From NCBI RefSeq assembly GCF_900606115.1, contig NZ_UWPJ01000023.1:186001-250000 (forward strand): 64,000 nucleotides of DNA. The letters are read 5' to 3'. Both the position numbers and the translations under genes were made by a program. Of this stretch, positions 48,099-57,194 are shown in pieces (position 1 is the stretch's first letter; each line of letters starts with the position of its first letter). Source of the stretch: Pigmentiphaga humi. GTDB lineage: Bacteria > Pseudomonadota > Gammaproteobacteria > Burkholderiales > Burkholderiaceae_B. The notes below the pieces were generated by a model. The model was not told the origin of the DNA, made no database searches, and saw only the letters and a list, made by a program, of their open reading frames with translations.

Positions 48099-50504
48099 AT
48101 GAATGCGATCCATCCCCGCAGAAGCGCGGCCCAGACGGCTGGCTGGCTGGTGCTGCTCCTGGTTGCGCTGTATTCGCTGTTCGGCGGCGTCTGGCTGGCG
48201 GCGCTGGGCGGCTCGTGGTATTACGCCGCCGTGGGCGTGGCTCTGCTGGCGAGCGCGTGGTGCCTGCGGCGCAACCGTACGGCGGGGTTGTGGCTGTACG
48301 CGCTGATCCTGGCCGCGACGCTGCTCTGGGGGATATGGGAAGCCGGCGCGGATTTCTGGGCGCTGGCGCCGCGCTACGACGTGCTGTTCCTGCTGGGACT
48401 GTGGCTGCTGCTGCCGCCGGCCACGCGCGGTTTCATCGCGCCGCGGCCCGCCAAGACGGCCATCGGCCTGGCGATGGCGGGCATGCTGGCGGTACTGGGC
48501 TACGGCATTGTCGACGACCCGCAGGAAACCCACGGCACGTTCAGCCGGGCCCAGCCGGCGCAGACTCGGCCGGTGGCTGGCGTGGCCGAAGAGGACTGGC
48601 CGGCCTACGGGCGCACGGAGGGCGGCGTGCGCTATTCACCGCTGGCGCAGATCAACGAAGGGAACGTCCAGGATCTGCGGGTCGCATGGACCTACCGCAC
48701 AGGCGATTTCAGGACCGACAACGATTCGGCCGAGACCACCAACCAGGTCACGCCGATCAAGATCGGCGACAAGCTGTTCCTGTGCACGCCGCACCAGTTC
48801 CTCGACGCGCTCGATCCCGCGACCGGCCGGCGCCTATGGCGCTACGACCCGAAGCTGAAGGCCGACAAGACGTTCCAGCATCTGACCTGCCGTGGCGTGG
48901 CGTATCACGACGCCGGCAATGCGCAGCGTTTCCCGGCCAGCGCGGCCAAGGCCGAGGGCGCCGTATCGGCCGTCTGCCCGCGCAAGGTGCTGCTGCCTGC
49001 CAACGATGGTCGGCTGATCGCGGTGAATGCCGACAGCGGCCGGAAGTGCGGCGATTTCGGCAACGACGGCGAGATCGACCTGCAGAAAAGCATGCCTCAT
49101 GCCTACCCGGGGGGCTACAACCCGACTTCTCCGCCGGTGGTGACCGCATCGACCATCGTCATCGGCGGTTCGGTGACGGACAACTTCTCCAGCCAGGAGC
49201 CGTCCGGCGTGATCCGCGGCTACGACGTGCGCACCGGCGCGCTGAAATGGGTGTTCGACACCGGCGCGGAAGATCCCAACGCGATGCCCGGCGAACATAC
49301 GCGGTTCACGCCCAACTCGCCCAACGCCTGGGCGCCGCTGGCCTATGACGCGCAAACCGACGTGGTCTACGTTCCCACCGGCGTGGGCACGCCCGACATC
49401 TGGGGCGGCAACCGCGATCAGTTGAAAGAACGCTACGCCAATTCCGTACTGGCGCTGGATGCGACGACCGGCCGCCTGATCTGGCGCTTCCAGACGACGC
49501 ATCACGATCTGTGGGACATGGACGTGCCGGCTCAGCCTTCGCTGATGGACGTGACGCTGGACGGCGGCCGGACCGTGCCGGCGATCTACGTGCTCACCAA
49601 GACCGGCAACGTGTTCGTGCTGGATCGCCGCAGCGGGCAGCCCATCGTGCCGGTAGCGGAAAAGGCCGTGCCGCAGAGCGTGGCGCGGGGCCCGCAGGCC
49701 CGGGGCGAGCGCTACGCGCCCACGCAGCCGTTCTCGGCGCTGAACCTGGCGCCTCAGGACAAGCTCACCGACAGGGACATGTGGGGCGCCACCATGCTGG
49801 ACCAATTGATGTGCCGCGTGATGTTCAAGCGCCTCAACTACGACGGCGTCTATACGCCGCCGTCCGAGAACGGCACGCTGGTGTTCCCGGGCAACCTGGG
49901 CGTGTTCGAATGGGGCGGCATGTCGGTCAACCAGGACCGGCAGGTGGCGCTGATGAACCCGATCGGGCTGCCGTTCGTCTCCAGGCTGATTCCGGAGGAT
50001 CCGGACCGCACGGTAGGGACGAAGGAAGAGGGGTCGGAAAGCGGCGTGCAGCCGATGTACGGCGTGCCGTATGGCGTGGAACTGGGCCCCTTCCTGTCGC
50101 CGCTGGGCCTGCCATGCAAGGCGCCGGCCTGGGGCTATGTGGCCGGCGTGGATCTGCAGAGCAACCAGGTCGTGTGGAAAAAACGCATAGGCACCATCCG
50201 CGACAGCCTGCCGCAGCTGTTCCAGCTGCCCCCGCTGAAGATCGGCGTGCCGGGCCTGGGCGGCCCCATCTCGACCGCCGGCAACGTCATGTTCGTGGCG
50301 GCTACGCAGGACAACTATCTGCGCGCCTATGACGTCGGCAGCGGCAGGCTGCTGTGGGAAGCCCGCCTGCCCGCCGGCGGCCAGGCCACGCCGATGACCT
50401 ATGCCGTCGGCGGCAAGCAGTACGTGGTGATCATGGCGGGCGGCCACGGCTCCTTCGGCACCAAGATGGGGGACTATCTGGTGGCTTACGCCTTGCCGGA
50501 TTGA
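48099..50504 (+). CDS. Membrane-bound PQQ-dependent dehydrogenase (glucose/quinate/shikimate type)
   Basis: 801 residues. Five N-terminal membrane helices (about 15-137) anchor it; the rest is a periplasmic eight-bladed propeller starting at DWPAYGRTEGGVRYSPLAQI. Repeated tryptophan-docking motifs such as GRLIWRFQTTHHDLWDMD and RLLWEARLPAGGQATPMTY are visible, and GTPDIWGGNRD holds the region of the catalytic Asp. It oxidises a sugar or cyclic polyol in the periplasm and feeds ubiquinone. Quinate/shikimate oxidation, leading to protocatechuate, would fit the aromatic theme; glucose is equally possible. No pqq genes are in the window. Confidence 0.9.
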   Translation: MNAIHPRRSAAQTAGWLVLLLVALYSLFGGVWLAALGGSWYYAAVGVALLASAWCLRRNRTAGLWLYALILAATLLWGIWEAGADFWALAPRYDVLFLLGLWLLLPPATRGFIAPRPAKTAIGLAMAGMLAVLGYGIVDDPQETHGTFSRAQPAQTRPVAGVAEEDWPAYGRTEGGVRYSPLAQINEGNVQDLRVAWTYRTGDFRTDNDSAETTNQVTPIKIGDKLFLCTPHQFLDALDPATGRRLWRYDPKLKADKTFQHLTCRGVAYHDAGNAQRFPASAAKAEGAVSAVCPRKVLLPANDGRLIAVNADSGRKCGDFGNDGEIDLQKSMPHAYPGGYNPTSPPVVTASTIVIGGSVTDNFSSQEPSGVIRGYDVRTGALKWVFDTGAEDPNAMPGEHTRFTPNSPNAWAPLAYDAQTDVVYVPTGVGTPDIWGGNRDQLKERYANSVLALDATTGRLIWRFQTTHHDLWDMDVPAQPSLMDVTLDGGRTVPAIYVLTKTGNVFVLDRRSGQPIVPVAEKAVPQSVARGPQARGERYAPTQPFSALNLAPQDKLTDRDMWGATMLDQLMCRVMFKRLNYDGVYTPPSENGTLVFPGNLGVFEWGGMSVNQDRQVALMNPIGLPFVSRLIPEDPDRTVGTKEEGSESGVQPMYGVPYGVELGPFLSPLGLPCKAPAWGYVAGVDLQSNQVVWKKRIGTIRDSLPQLFQLPPLKIGVPGLGGPISTAGNVMFVAATQDNYLRAYDVGSGRLLWEARLPAGGQATPMTYAVGGKQYVVIMAGGHGSFGTKMGDYLVAYALPD

Positions 50505-50654
50505 GCGTGGCTCCAAAGGGGACGGCGGACCGGACTTCGCCGACGCCGCCTCCGATCCCGGCCCTTATTCCTCTTGGCCGTCTCTTTCCCTTCGCCCAGA
50601 AATCTCTCAATCCCGGCCGTTCCGTGCGCAGCAGGCCAGGGCGTTCTCATGATT

Positions 50655-50680
50655 GAATTCAGTTGAATTCAATTGAATTC
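50655..50680. promoter_or_regulatory. Three GAATTC palindromes at 10-bp spacing
   Basis: GAATTC at 50655, 50665 and 50675, each preceded by TT; the middle one forms the perfect 10-bp palindrome TTGAATTCAA (50663-50672). The array ends 46 nt before the FAA hydrolase start. The one-turn spacing is that of an operator; the GntR protein at 52.8 kb is the nearest candidate to bind. Confidence 0.6.
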
Positions 50681-50726
50681 CGGAATAGGATGAGCCGGGT
50701 CGATAATTTGATGAGGCCCTTTTCGC

Positions 50727-51674
50727 ATGAGACTCGCCACCTTTTCCGTCCCCGCCGAATCTTCCGCCGCCCGCGTCGGCGTGCTGTGCGAGGGCGGCAT
50801 GCTCGACCTGGCGCGCTGCGCGGCTGCCGTGGAGCCGGCGGAAGACGCTTTCGCGCACTCGATGCGCGCGCTGCTGGAGCAGGGCGATGACGGCCTGGCG
50901 CGCGCGCGGCGCCTGCTCGATGCGGCGGCGCGCGACGCCGCGCTGCGCGGGCGCCATTCCTACGCCCTGGAAGATGTCCGGCTGCTGCCGCCGCTGCCCG
51001 ACGCGGAGAAGTTCTTGTGCGTGGGCAAGAACTACCGCACCCACCTCGCCGAGCTCAAGCGCACCGATCTGATCAAGGAGCTGCCCGAGGAGCCCACCGG
51101 CTTCATCAAGCTCAACGCCTGCCTGGTCGGCCAGGATGCCGAGGTTGAGCGGCCGGTGGACGTGCCGCGCCTGGACTACGAGCCCGAGCTGGTGTTCGTG
51201 ATCGGCAAGCCCGCCTACCGCGCGCGCCGCGAGGACGCCTTCGATTACGTGGCCGGCATTACCATCCTGAACGACCTGACCTGCCGCGATACGCAAAAGC
51301 GCGAGGTGGCTTCGGGATCGCGCTTCTGGACCGCCAAGAACGCGCCCGGGTTCGGCCCGCTGGGGCCGTACATCATCACGATGGATGAAGTGCGCGACGT
51401 GTACGACATCTGGGTGACGTGCAGCGTCAACGGCGAGGAGCGCATGCGCGTCAATACTTCCGACCAGATCTGGAAGCTGCCGGACATCATCGAGCATTTC
51501 TCGCGGCTGTTGCCGCTCAAGCCGGGCGACATGTTTTCCACCGGCGCGCCCGGCGGCGTGGCGGTGGGCAAGCCCAATGCCGAGGAGCTGTTCCTGAAGC
51601 CGGGCGACGTCGTGGAGTGCGCGTTCGAGGAGCCCGCTATGGCCTTGCGCACGCGCATCGTGGCGGCGCGCTGA
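50727..51674 (+). CDS. Fumarylacetoacetate hydrolase family protein
   Basis: 315 residues. The catalytic domain (about 90-312) begins at KFLCVGKNYRTHLAEL. Its metal-site strand is YEPELVFVIG; FSTGAPGGVAVGK and LKPGDVVECAFEE close the fold. The family splits 1,3-dicarbonyls (acylpyruvates, fumarylpyruvate) or decarboxylates/hydrates catechol-pathway acids with Mg. A product of gentisate cleavage (fumarylpyruvate) is a possible substrate, though the gene is far from gentisate dioxygenase. It is followed by a Bug gene after 70 bp. Confidence 0.88.
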   Translation: MRLATFSVPAESSAARVGVLCEGGMLDLARCAAAVEPAEDAFAHSMRALLEQGDDGLARARRLLDAAARDAALRGRHSYALEDVRLLPPLPDAEKFLCVGKNYRTHLAELKRTDLIKELPEEPTGFIKLNACLVGQDAEVERPVDVPRLDYEPELVFVIGKPAYRARREDAFDYVAGITILNDLTCRDTQKREVASGSRFWTAKNAPGFGPLGPYIITMDEVRDVYDIWVTCSVNGEERMRVNTSDQIWKLPDIIEHFSRLLPLKPGDMFSTGAPGGVAVGKPNAEELFLKPGDVVECAFEEPAMALRTRIVAAR

Positions 51675-51744
51675 ACTTTCCGGGCGCAGTCCCGGAACAA
51701 CGAGCGCCGCTGCTGGCGGCTGTTTTCATCGGAGGAGACATATC

Positions 51745-52749
51745 GTGAAATCTACAATCGATTCGAGCCGTTCGCGGTCCCGGCAAGAGCGCGCGCCGAG
51801 CGCGGCGCGCCGCGCGGCCTGCGTGGCGGCGGTGTTGCTGCCCTTGGCCATGCTGCCAGCGCACGCCCAGGCGCAGGCCTTTCCATCGCGGCCGGTGACG
51901 ATCGTCGTGCCGTTCCCGCCGGGGGGCGGCGCCGATACCTTGGCGCGGATTCTCGGCGCGCACCTGACCAAGGTCTGGAAAACACAGGTGATCGTCGACA
52001 ACCGGCCGGGCGCCAGCGGGCATATCGGGGCCAACTACGTGGCGCGCGCGGCGGCCGACGGCTATACCCTGATGATGAGTTCGACCGCGTCGCTCGACAA
52101 GAAGAACGTCGGGCAGTTCGCGCCGATTTCGCTGGTATCGGCCTCGGCCTACGTGGTGGTGGTCAATCCCAATTTGGGCATCGATACGATCAAGGAACTG
52201 GTCGCCAAGGCCAAGGCCGAGCCGGGCAAGCTGACCTACGGCTCTTCAGGCGTCGGCGCGGCCTCGCACCTGTCCGTGGAGCTGTTCAAGGAGGTCGCCG
52301 GCATCGAGATGATGCACGTGCCTTACAAGGGCACCGGCCAGGCCGTGACGGACCTGCTCGGCGGCACGCTGAGCCTGATGTTCGCGCCCGCCCAGACCGT
52401 GATGGGCTACGTCGATACCGGCCGTTTGAAAGCGCTCGCGGTGACGAGCGCGGAGCGCTCCAAGGCGCTGCCCAAGCTGCCTACCGTGGCCGAGGCGGGC
52501 GTGCCGGGTTACGCCGCCGTGGGCTGGTTCGGCTTGCTCGCGCCGGCCGGCACGCCGCCCGCCGTCGTGACCAAGCTCAATACGGATGTGAACGCCGCGC
52601 TGCGGGATCCCGAGATCGTCAAGCAGATGATGGAGCATGGCGCCGAGCCTTCTCTCACCACGCCGACCGAGTTCGGGACGTTCATCCGCGCGGAACTGGA
52701 ACAGTGGACCCGGCTGATCGACAAGCTGGGCATCGTCGTGGGCGGTTGA
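51745..52749 (+). CDS. Bug-type solute-binding protein of the FAA-hydrolase module
   Basis: 334 residues from a GTG start with a perfect GGAGGAG site before it. The signal peptide is unusually long (about 42 residues, many Ser/Arg, ends HAQAQA). First loop PSRPVTIVVPFPPGGGAD, second loop MMHVPYKGTGQAVTDLLGG. The stretch after DGYTLMMSSTAS is shorter than in other Bug proteins here: it lacks the usual NPALYxKLPYDxxKDF segment (SLDKKNVGQFAPISL instead), which shapes one side of the ligand pocket. Faces the GntR gene tail to tail. Confidence 0.87.
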   Translation: MKSTIDSSRSRSRQERAPSAARRAACVAAVLLPLAMLPAHAQAQAFPSRPVTIVVPFPPGGGADTLARILGAHLTKVWKTQVIVDNRPGASGHIGANYVARAAADGYTLMMSSTASLDKKNVGQFAPISLVSASAYVVVVNPNLGIDTIKELVAKAKAEPGKLTYGSSGVGAASHLSVELFKEVAGIEMMHVPYKGTGQAVTDLLGGTLSLMFAPAQTVMGYVDTGRLKALAVTSAERSKALPKLPTVAEAGVPGYAAVGWFGLLAPAGTPPAVVTKLNTDVNAALRDPEIVKQMMEHGAEPSLTTPTEFGTFIRAELEQWTRLIDKLGIVVGG

Positions 52750-52762
52750 GAGCCGGCGGCGG

Positions 52763-53428
52763 TCAGCTTCGCTGCTGATTGAGCAGGTAGCTGACGCGGG
52801 CGCGCTGCCCGCCGGTCAGGTGCCGCATCATGACCGCGCGCGCGCCTTCGGCGTCGTGCGCGGCGATGCGTTCGACCAGCTCGGTATGTTCGGCATAGGC
52901 GTCCAGCAGGCGCTTGGGGTCGCTGGCCGTGGCCGGCCCCAGCAGGATCATCGGCGTTTGCAGCGCGCTGAGCGTGCTGATGACGTAGCGGTTGTGCGCG
53001 GTGCGGTACAGCGCGTTGTGGAAGCGCCGGTTGTGGCGCTCCCGTTCAATGGGGTCGTCCAGCACGGAACGCTCGAAAGCGATCATTTCTCGCAGTACGT
53101 CGATCTCGGCATCGGTGGCGTTCTTGGCCGCCATGCCGACGGCCGCCGGTTCGAGGACGAAGCGCAGCGCATAGAGTTCGTTCACCATCTGGTGATCGAG
53201 TTCCGCGATCACCCGGCCGAGATAGGGCTGGTGCACGATCAGGCCGTCGGTCTCGAGCCAGGCGATGGCTTCGCGCACAGGCGTGCGGCTGATGGCGAGC
53301 TGGTCGGCCAGCGCGTTCACGCTGACACGGTCGCCCGGCTTGAGGGCGCCGGTCTCGATGGCTTCCTGCAGTTGCCGGTAGGCGGCTTGGCCCAGCGATT
53401 CAGGCCTTCTTTCTGGAACGTGCGGCAT
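52763..53428 (-). CDS. GntR-family regulator (FCD/FadR subfamily)
   Basis: 221 residues. The winged HTH (about 10-75) has VNALADQLAISRTPVREAIAWLE. The helical FCD domain (about 80-215) has the metal/ligand-site pattern NRRFHNALYRTAHN and a later EHTELVERIAAHD. FCD proteins sense carboxylic acids. It is convergent to the FAA-hydrolase operon, whose promoter has three GAATTC palindromes, so it is the likely repressor of that pair. Confidence 0.9.
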   Translation of the reverse strand: MPHVPERRPESLGQAAYRQLQEAIETGALKPGDRVSVNALADQLAISRTPVREAIAWLETDGLIVHQPYLGRVIAELDHQMVNELYALRFVLEPAAVGMAAKNATDAEIDVLREMIAFERSVLDDPIERERHNRRFHNALYRTAHNRYVISTLSALQTPMILLGPATASDPKRLLDAYAEHTELVERIAAHDAEGARAVMMRHLTGGQRARVSYLLNQQRS

Positions 53429-53482
53429 CGGTTTGACTGCTCGATCGGATAGGTGGAATTGTACGATCCTACCCTGGCAACG

Positions 53483-54280
53483 CTATCTCCGCCCGCCGCC
53501 CAGCCGCTTCGACAACTCCTCTGCGACCTCCCTCAGTTTCCTGCCGATTTCTTCCATGGCCCCGGCCTCCTGCCGCTCGGGCCCGATGGTCGTGACCGCC
53601 GCGCAGATATGCCCGGTCTGGTCGAACACCGGCGCCGCCGCCGCGGCGAAACCGCCCGCCATGGACGGATCCGTCTGCGCCCAGCCCGCGGCCCGGACGG
53701 AGGCGGCGATCTCGTCGATGCCGGCGTTGCGGATGCGGGCATCGAAGCTGCCGGCCAGGCTCAGGCTCGCGGCCCGTTCCTGTTCGATGAGGGCGCCGGT
53801 CTGTTCCGCCGGCAGCCAGGATAGGAACACCCGGCCGGTCGCCGTGCTGAGCACCGGCAGGACGTTGCCCACGCGTATGCCCATGGGACCGTACTGGGCG
53901 CCGTCGATGTGGAAGACGATGGTCGGGCCGCGGTTGCCCCATACCGCGAGCGAGGCGGAGTTGCGGGTCTGGTCGCGCAGCTGGGTCAGCAGGTCTTTGG
54001 CTCGTTCGACGAGGCTGGACTGGCGCAGCGCGGCGCCGCCCAACTGCACGGCGAAGGGGCCGAGCCCGTAGCGGCCGGTAGCGGGGTCCTGTTCGGCGAC
54101 GCCTTCGTATACGAAGCTGGCCAGATACAGGTAGGCGTTGCTGGGCGGCATGCCGACGCCGGCGGCGATGTCGCGCAGCGGCAGCTTTTCTCCCGATTGC
54201 TCCAGCAGCCGCAGGATCCTGAATCCGACTTCGATCGACTTGATGCGCCGCGGCTCGCGGGGGGATTTGGGGGGCGGCAT
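53483..54280 (-). CDS. IclR-family regulator of the salicylate-hydroxylase-like module
   Basis: 265 residues. HTH about 12-75 (LPLRDIAAGVGMPPSNAYLYLASF), effector domain to the end (ATGRVFLSWLPAEQTGALIEQ, then ICAAVTTIGPERQ). Starts MPPPKSPREPRRIKSIEVG. It is divergent from a Bug-monooxygenase pair; the 127-bp gap is AT-rich and holds a perfect 15-bp dyad plus a direct repeat, suiting a shared operator. Confidence 0.9.
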   Translation of the reverse strand: MPPPKSPREPRRIKSIEVGFRILRLLEQSGEKLPLRDIAAGVGMPPSNAYLYLASFVYEGVAEQDPATGRYGLGPFAVQLGGAALRQSSLVERAKDLLTQLRDQTRNSASLAVWGNRGPTIVFHIDGAQYGPMGIRVGNVLPVLSTATGRVFLSWLPAEQTGALIEQERAASLSLAGSFDARIRNAGIDEIAASVRAAGWAQTDPSMAGGFAAAAAPVFDQTGHICAAVTTIGPERQEAGAMEEIGRKLREVAEELSKRLGGGRR

Positions 54281-54336
54281 GGTGAATTCACGCAGTGCGT
54301 GCGGGTTGACACGCGTAGTGTAGTCATATAATTTGT

Positions 54337-54371
54337 TTATACATTATATCATTAAATTATACATTGTATAA
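54337..54371. promoter_or_regulatory. IclR-type operator: dyad plus 20-bp direct repeat
   Basis: TTATACA (54357-54363) and TGTATAA (54365-54371) are exact arms around one T. The half-site TTATACATT also occurs at 54337-54345, exactly 20 bp (two turns) upstream of its copy at 54357-54365. The region lies between the divergent IclR and Bug genes. Confidence 0.7.
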
Positions 54372-54407
54372 ATTCAAGTTGAACCCGTTACGCAGATGGA
54401 TGGAGAC

Positions 54408-55379
54408 ATGAAGAGTCTTGGACGCAGTTTCGTAGTGGCAATGGGCATGTGCCTGTCGGCGGGCGCCGCAGTAGCGGCTTATCCGGAGCGGCCGATCCGC
54501 CTCATCGTGCCGTTTGCCCCCGGCGGCGTGGCCGATGCCACGGCCAGGCTGATCGCGATGGAGCTGTCGAGCAGCCTGGGGCAGTCGGTGATCGTCGAGA
54601 ACCGGGCAGGCGGCGCGGCCATTATCGGCACGTCGGCGGTGGCCAAGGCCGCGCCCGATGGCTACACGCTCCTGCTGGGCAGCACGAATATTTCCACCAA
54701 TCCGGCCCTGTACAAAAAGCTGCCCTACGACACCGACAAAGACCTGGCGCCGGTAGCGCTGGCGGTGGTGGTCCCCGGCGTCATCGTGACGCATCCCTCG
54801 GTGCCTGCCCGGAACATGAGCGAACTGGCGGCGTACGCGCGCAAGCATCCCGACAAGCTGAGCTATGCATCGGTGGGCATAGGGAGCTTCTCGCATCTGG
54901 CGGTCGAGCGGCTGGGGCAGCAGATGTCGATCAGCATGGTGCACGTACCCTACAAGGGATACGCGCCGGCCGTCATGTCGGTGATGAGCGGCGAGTCCGA
55001 TCTGCTGATCAGCGATCTGCAGGGCGCGTTGTCGTATGTGAAGAGCGGCAAGTTGAATGCGCTGGCCGTGACCGGCGTCAAGCGCCTGGACGTGCTGCCC
55101 GACGTTCCCACCGCCCAGGAACAAGGCATCAAGCAGTACGAAGCGGTCGGCTGGCTGGGCGTCATGGCGCCCCGGGGCACGCCGCCGGAGATCATCGCGC
55201 GCCTGAATGCCGAGATCAACAAGGCCATGGGCAAGCCGGACACGGCCAAGCGCTACGTCGAGCAGGGCTCGGAGACTTTCAATGGCGGGCCCGATGCTTT
55301 CCAGCGTTTCCTGGACGACAACAGGAAGGGCTGGGAGCAGGTCATCCGGGCCGCGAACATCCGCGTGGACGAGCCTTGA
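54408..55379 (+). CDS. Bug-type solute-binding protein of the IclR module
   Basis: 323 residues with signal peptide (MKSLGRSFVVAMGMCLSAG, cleaved near VAAYPE). First loop PERPIRLIVPFAPGGVAD, second loop MVHVPYKGYAPAVMSVMSG. ATG 54408 is preferred over an in-frame ATG at 54396 because GGAG (54400-54403) is correctly placed before it. It shares its transcript with the flavin monooxygenase that follows after 69 bp. Confidence 0.88.
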   Translation: MKSLGRSFVVAMGMCLSAGAAVAAYPERPIRLIVPFAPGGVADATARLIAMELSSSLGQSVIVENRAGGAAIIGTSAVAKAAPDGYTLLLGSTNISTNPALYKKLPYDTDKDLAPVALAVVVPGVIVTHPSVPARNMSELAAYARKHPDKLSYASVGIGSFSHLAVERLGQQMSISMVHVPYKGYAPAVMSVMSGESDLLISDLQGALSYVKSGKLNALAVTGVKRLDVLPDVPTAQEQGIKQYEAVGWLGVMAPRGTPPEIIARLNAEINKAMGKPDTAKRYVEQGSETFNGGPDAFQRFLDDNRKGWEQVIRAANIRVDEP

Positions 55380-55448
55380 AGCCAGGCCGCACGCTCGGCT
55401 CCAACATGCCTCCCGGCGGGAGGCGTCGATCCCTTGATTGGAAGAATC

Positions 55449-56654
55449 ATGCAAGCTAGTACATCACGCCGTCCGCTGCGCATCGCGATCGCCGGGGCGG
55501 GCATAGGAGGACTGACCGCCGCGGCGGCGCTGCACCAGCGCGGCTTCGACGTCCAGGTCTACGAACGCGCAGCGAGCCTGGGCGAAGTCGGCGCGGGGCT
55601 GCAGATGGCGCCCAACGCCGTCAAGGTCGTGCGCGCCCTGGGCCTGGAAGACGAATTCAGGAAGTTCGCGCCCGAGCCTTCGGTGAGGCTGTCGCTGACC
55701 TGGGACAGCGGCGCCGTGCGCGAGCGGGTCCCCATGAGAGAAGCCATGCGCCGCCAATACGGCGCCAGCTATCACACCGCGCACCGGGCCGACCTGCATG
55801 CGCTGCTGGCGTCGCGCGTCCCCGAAAGGGCCATCCATACCGGGGCCGAATGCGTGGGCGTGGAGCAGACGGCGTCCGGAGCCGTACTGCGCCTGGCGGG
55901 CGGCCGCGACGTCGAGGCCGACGTGGTCATCGGCGCCGACGGCATCCATTCCCGTGTGGCCCGCCAGTTGTTCGGCGAACGCGAGGCGCGTTTCACCAAC
56001 CAGATCTGCTGGCGCATCATCCTGCCCATGGACGAACTGCGCGCCGCGGCGTCTTCGCTGCCGGTCCCCATGGACGGCAGCGAGTACACCGGCTGGCTGG
56101 GGCCGTCGGGACACGTGCTGTTCTATCCGCTGCGGGGCGGCGAACTGCTCAACATCTTCGCCGGACGCGTGTCGAGCGACGACTGGGCCGAGGAAAACTG
56201 GGCGGTGCCCAGCGACATCGGCGAAATGCTGACGGCCTATGCGGGATGGCATCCGGCCATGCTGCAGATGCTGTCGCGTGCGCAGGAGGTCTACAAATGG
56301 GGCATCCGCGACCGCGACCCGCTGGCCGCCTGGGTGCAAGGCAGGATCGCGCTGCTGGGGGACGCGGCGCATCCGATGATGCCCACCCTGGCCCAGGGCG
56401 CGGCCATCTCCATGGAGGACGGCTACGCGCTGGCGCACTATATCGATCGCGGGCGGGACGACCCGTTGGCTGCGCTCGCGGCCTACGAGCGGGAACGCCA
56501 GCCCCGCGCTTCCAAAGTGCAGCGCCAGGCGCGCGATCAGTTCCGCAACAATCAGCTGAACCCGCCTCCGCTGCCGCTGCCTGTGGACTGGATTTACGGC
56601 TACGACGTGGCCACGCTGCCTGATGCCTCGATGCAGCCGGCCCACGCATCGTAA
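55449..56654 (+). CDS. Salicylate-hydroxylase-like FAD monooxygenase
   Basis: 401 residues, class A flavin monooxygenase. FAD motifs GAGIGG (16-21), GADGIHS (162-168), GDAAHPM (304-310) followed by MPTLAQGAAISMEDGY. The pattern LQMAPNAVKVVRALGLED and the C-terminal PLPVDWIYGYD fit salicylate/6-hydroxynicotinate-type hydroxylases; it is a distant paralogue of the gene at 10759. The enzyme hydroxylates, often with loss of CO2, an ortho-hydroxy aromatic acid. GGAAG precedes ATG 55449. It is the last gene of the IclR-controlled block. Confidence 0.87.
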   Translation: MQASTSRRPLRIAIAGAGIGGLTAAAALHQRGFDVQVYERAASLGEVGAGLQMAPNAVKVVRALGLEDEFRKFAPEPSVRLSLTWDSGAVRERVPMREAMRRQYGASYHTAHRADLHALLASRVPERAIHTGAECVGVEQTASGAVLRLAGGRDVEADVVIGADGIHSRVARQLFGEREARFTNQICWRIILPMDELRAAASSLPVPMDGSEYTGWLGPSGHVLFYPLRGGELLNIFAGRVSSDDWAEENWAVPSDIGEMLTAYAGWHPAMLQMLSRAQEVYKWGIRDRDPLAAWVQGRIALLGDAAHPMMPTLAQGAAISMEDGYALAHYIDRGRDDPLAALAAYERERQPRASKVQRQARDQFRNNQLNPPPLPLPVDWIYGYDVATLPDASMQPAHAS

Positions 56655-56717
56655 GACCCGGCGCGGCAGCCGCCGCCGCGCCGGCCATCGTGGAATGGTA
56701 GGCGCGGCGCGACCGGG

Positions 56718-57194
56718 TCAGGCGAGCGCGGTCTCCATCAATTCCTCCCGCCGCGCGGCCATCTCTTCGGCCAGTTCTTTCAGATCGATTTTCTTGGCGA
56801 TGACCTTGGGGAAGAGCTCTTCCTCTTCTTCCGAAACATGGTGCGCGATGTATTCGCTCAGCACCTTGACCTTGGCCTCGAACAGCTCGTCGGCCGTGCC
56901 GGCGCGCTGGATCTGCGCGATGAGGTCCTTGGCCGACGCATGTTCGACCTTGGCTTCGTCCAGCAGATCCGCGAACTTCTCCCCGCCGTCCGCGCGGATC
57001 TTGGGATAGAAGAGCTCTTCCTCTATCTGCGTGTGGACTTCCAGCGCCTGACAGACTTCCATCGCGATCTGCTTTTTTTCCTGCATGCCGCGCACGCTTT
57101 CGAACTGCTTGAAGAGCCGCTTGGCATGGCGATGATCGTCCAGCAGCAGGCTCAGGGCGGCGCGCTGTTCGACGGGGATCGTGGACTTGTTCAT
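56718..57194 (-). CDS. Hemerythrin HHE-domain protein
   Basis: 158 residues, an all-helical bundle. The iron-binding histidines and carboxylates are visible in LLLDDHRHAKRLF, EVHTQIEEELFYP, KVEHASAKDL and YIAHHVSEEEEELFP, which fit a non-heme diiron site. HHE proteins bind O2 or NO or repair iron-sulfur centres under stress. ATG 57194 has GGAGC before it. It stands alone, tail to tail with the flavin monooxygenase. Confidence 0.9.
   Translation of the reverse strand: MNKSTIPVEQRAALSLLLDDHRHAKRLFKQFESVRGMQEKKQIAMEVCQALEVHTQIEEELFYPKIRADGGEKFADLLDEAKVEHASAKDLIAQIQRAGTADELFEAKVKVLSEYIAHHVSEEEEELFPKVIAKKIDLKELAEEMAARREELMETALA

Noticed and set aside
50655-50680. The three GAATTC sites as an EcoRI cloning artefact
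   Set aside because: The flanking TT and A bases and 10-bp spacing do not match a linker, and the genes on both sides are continuous.
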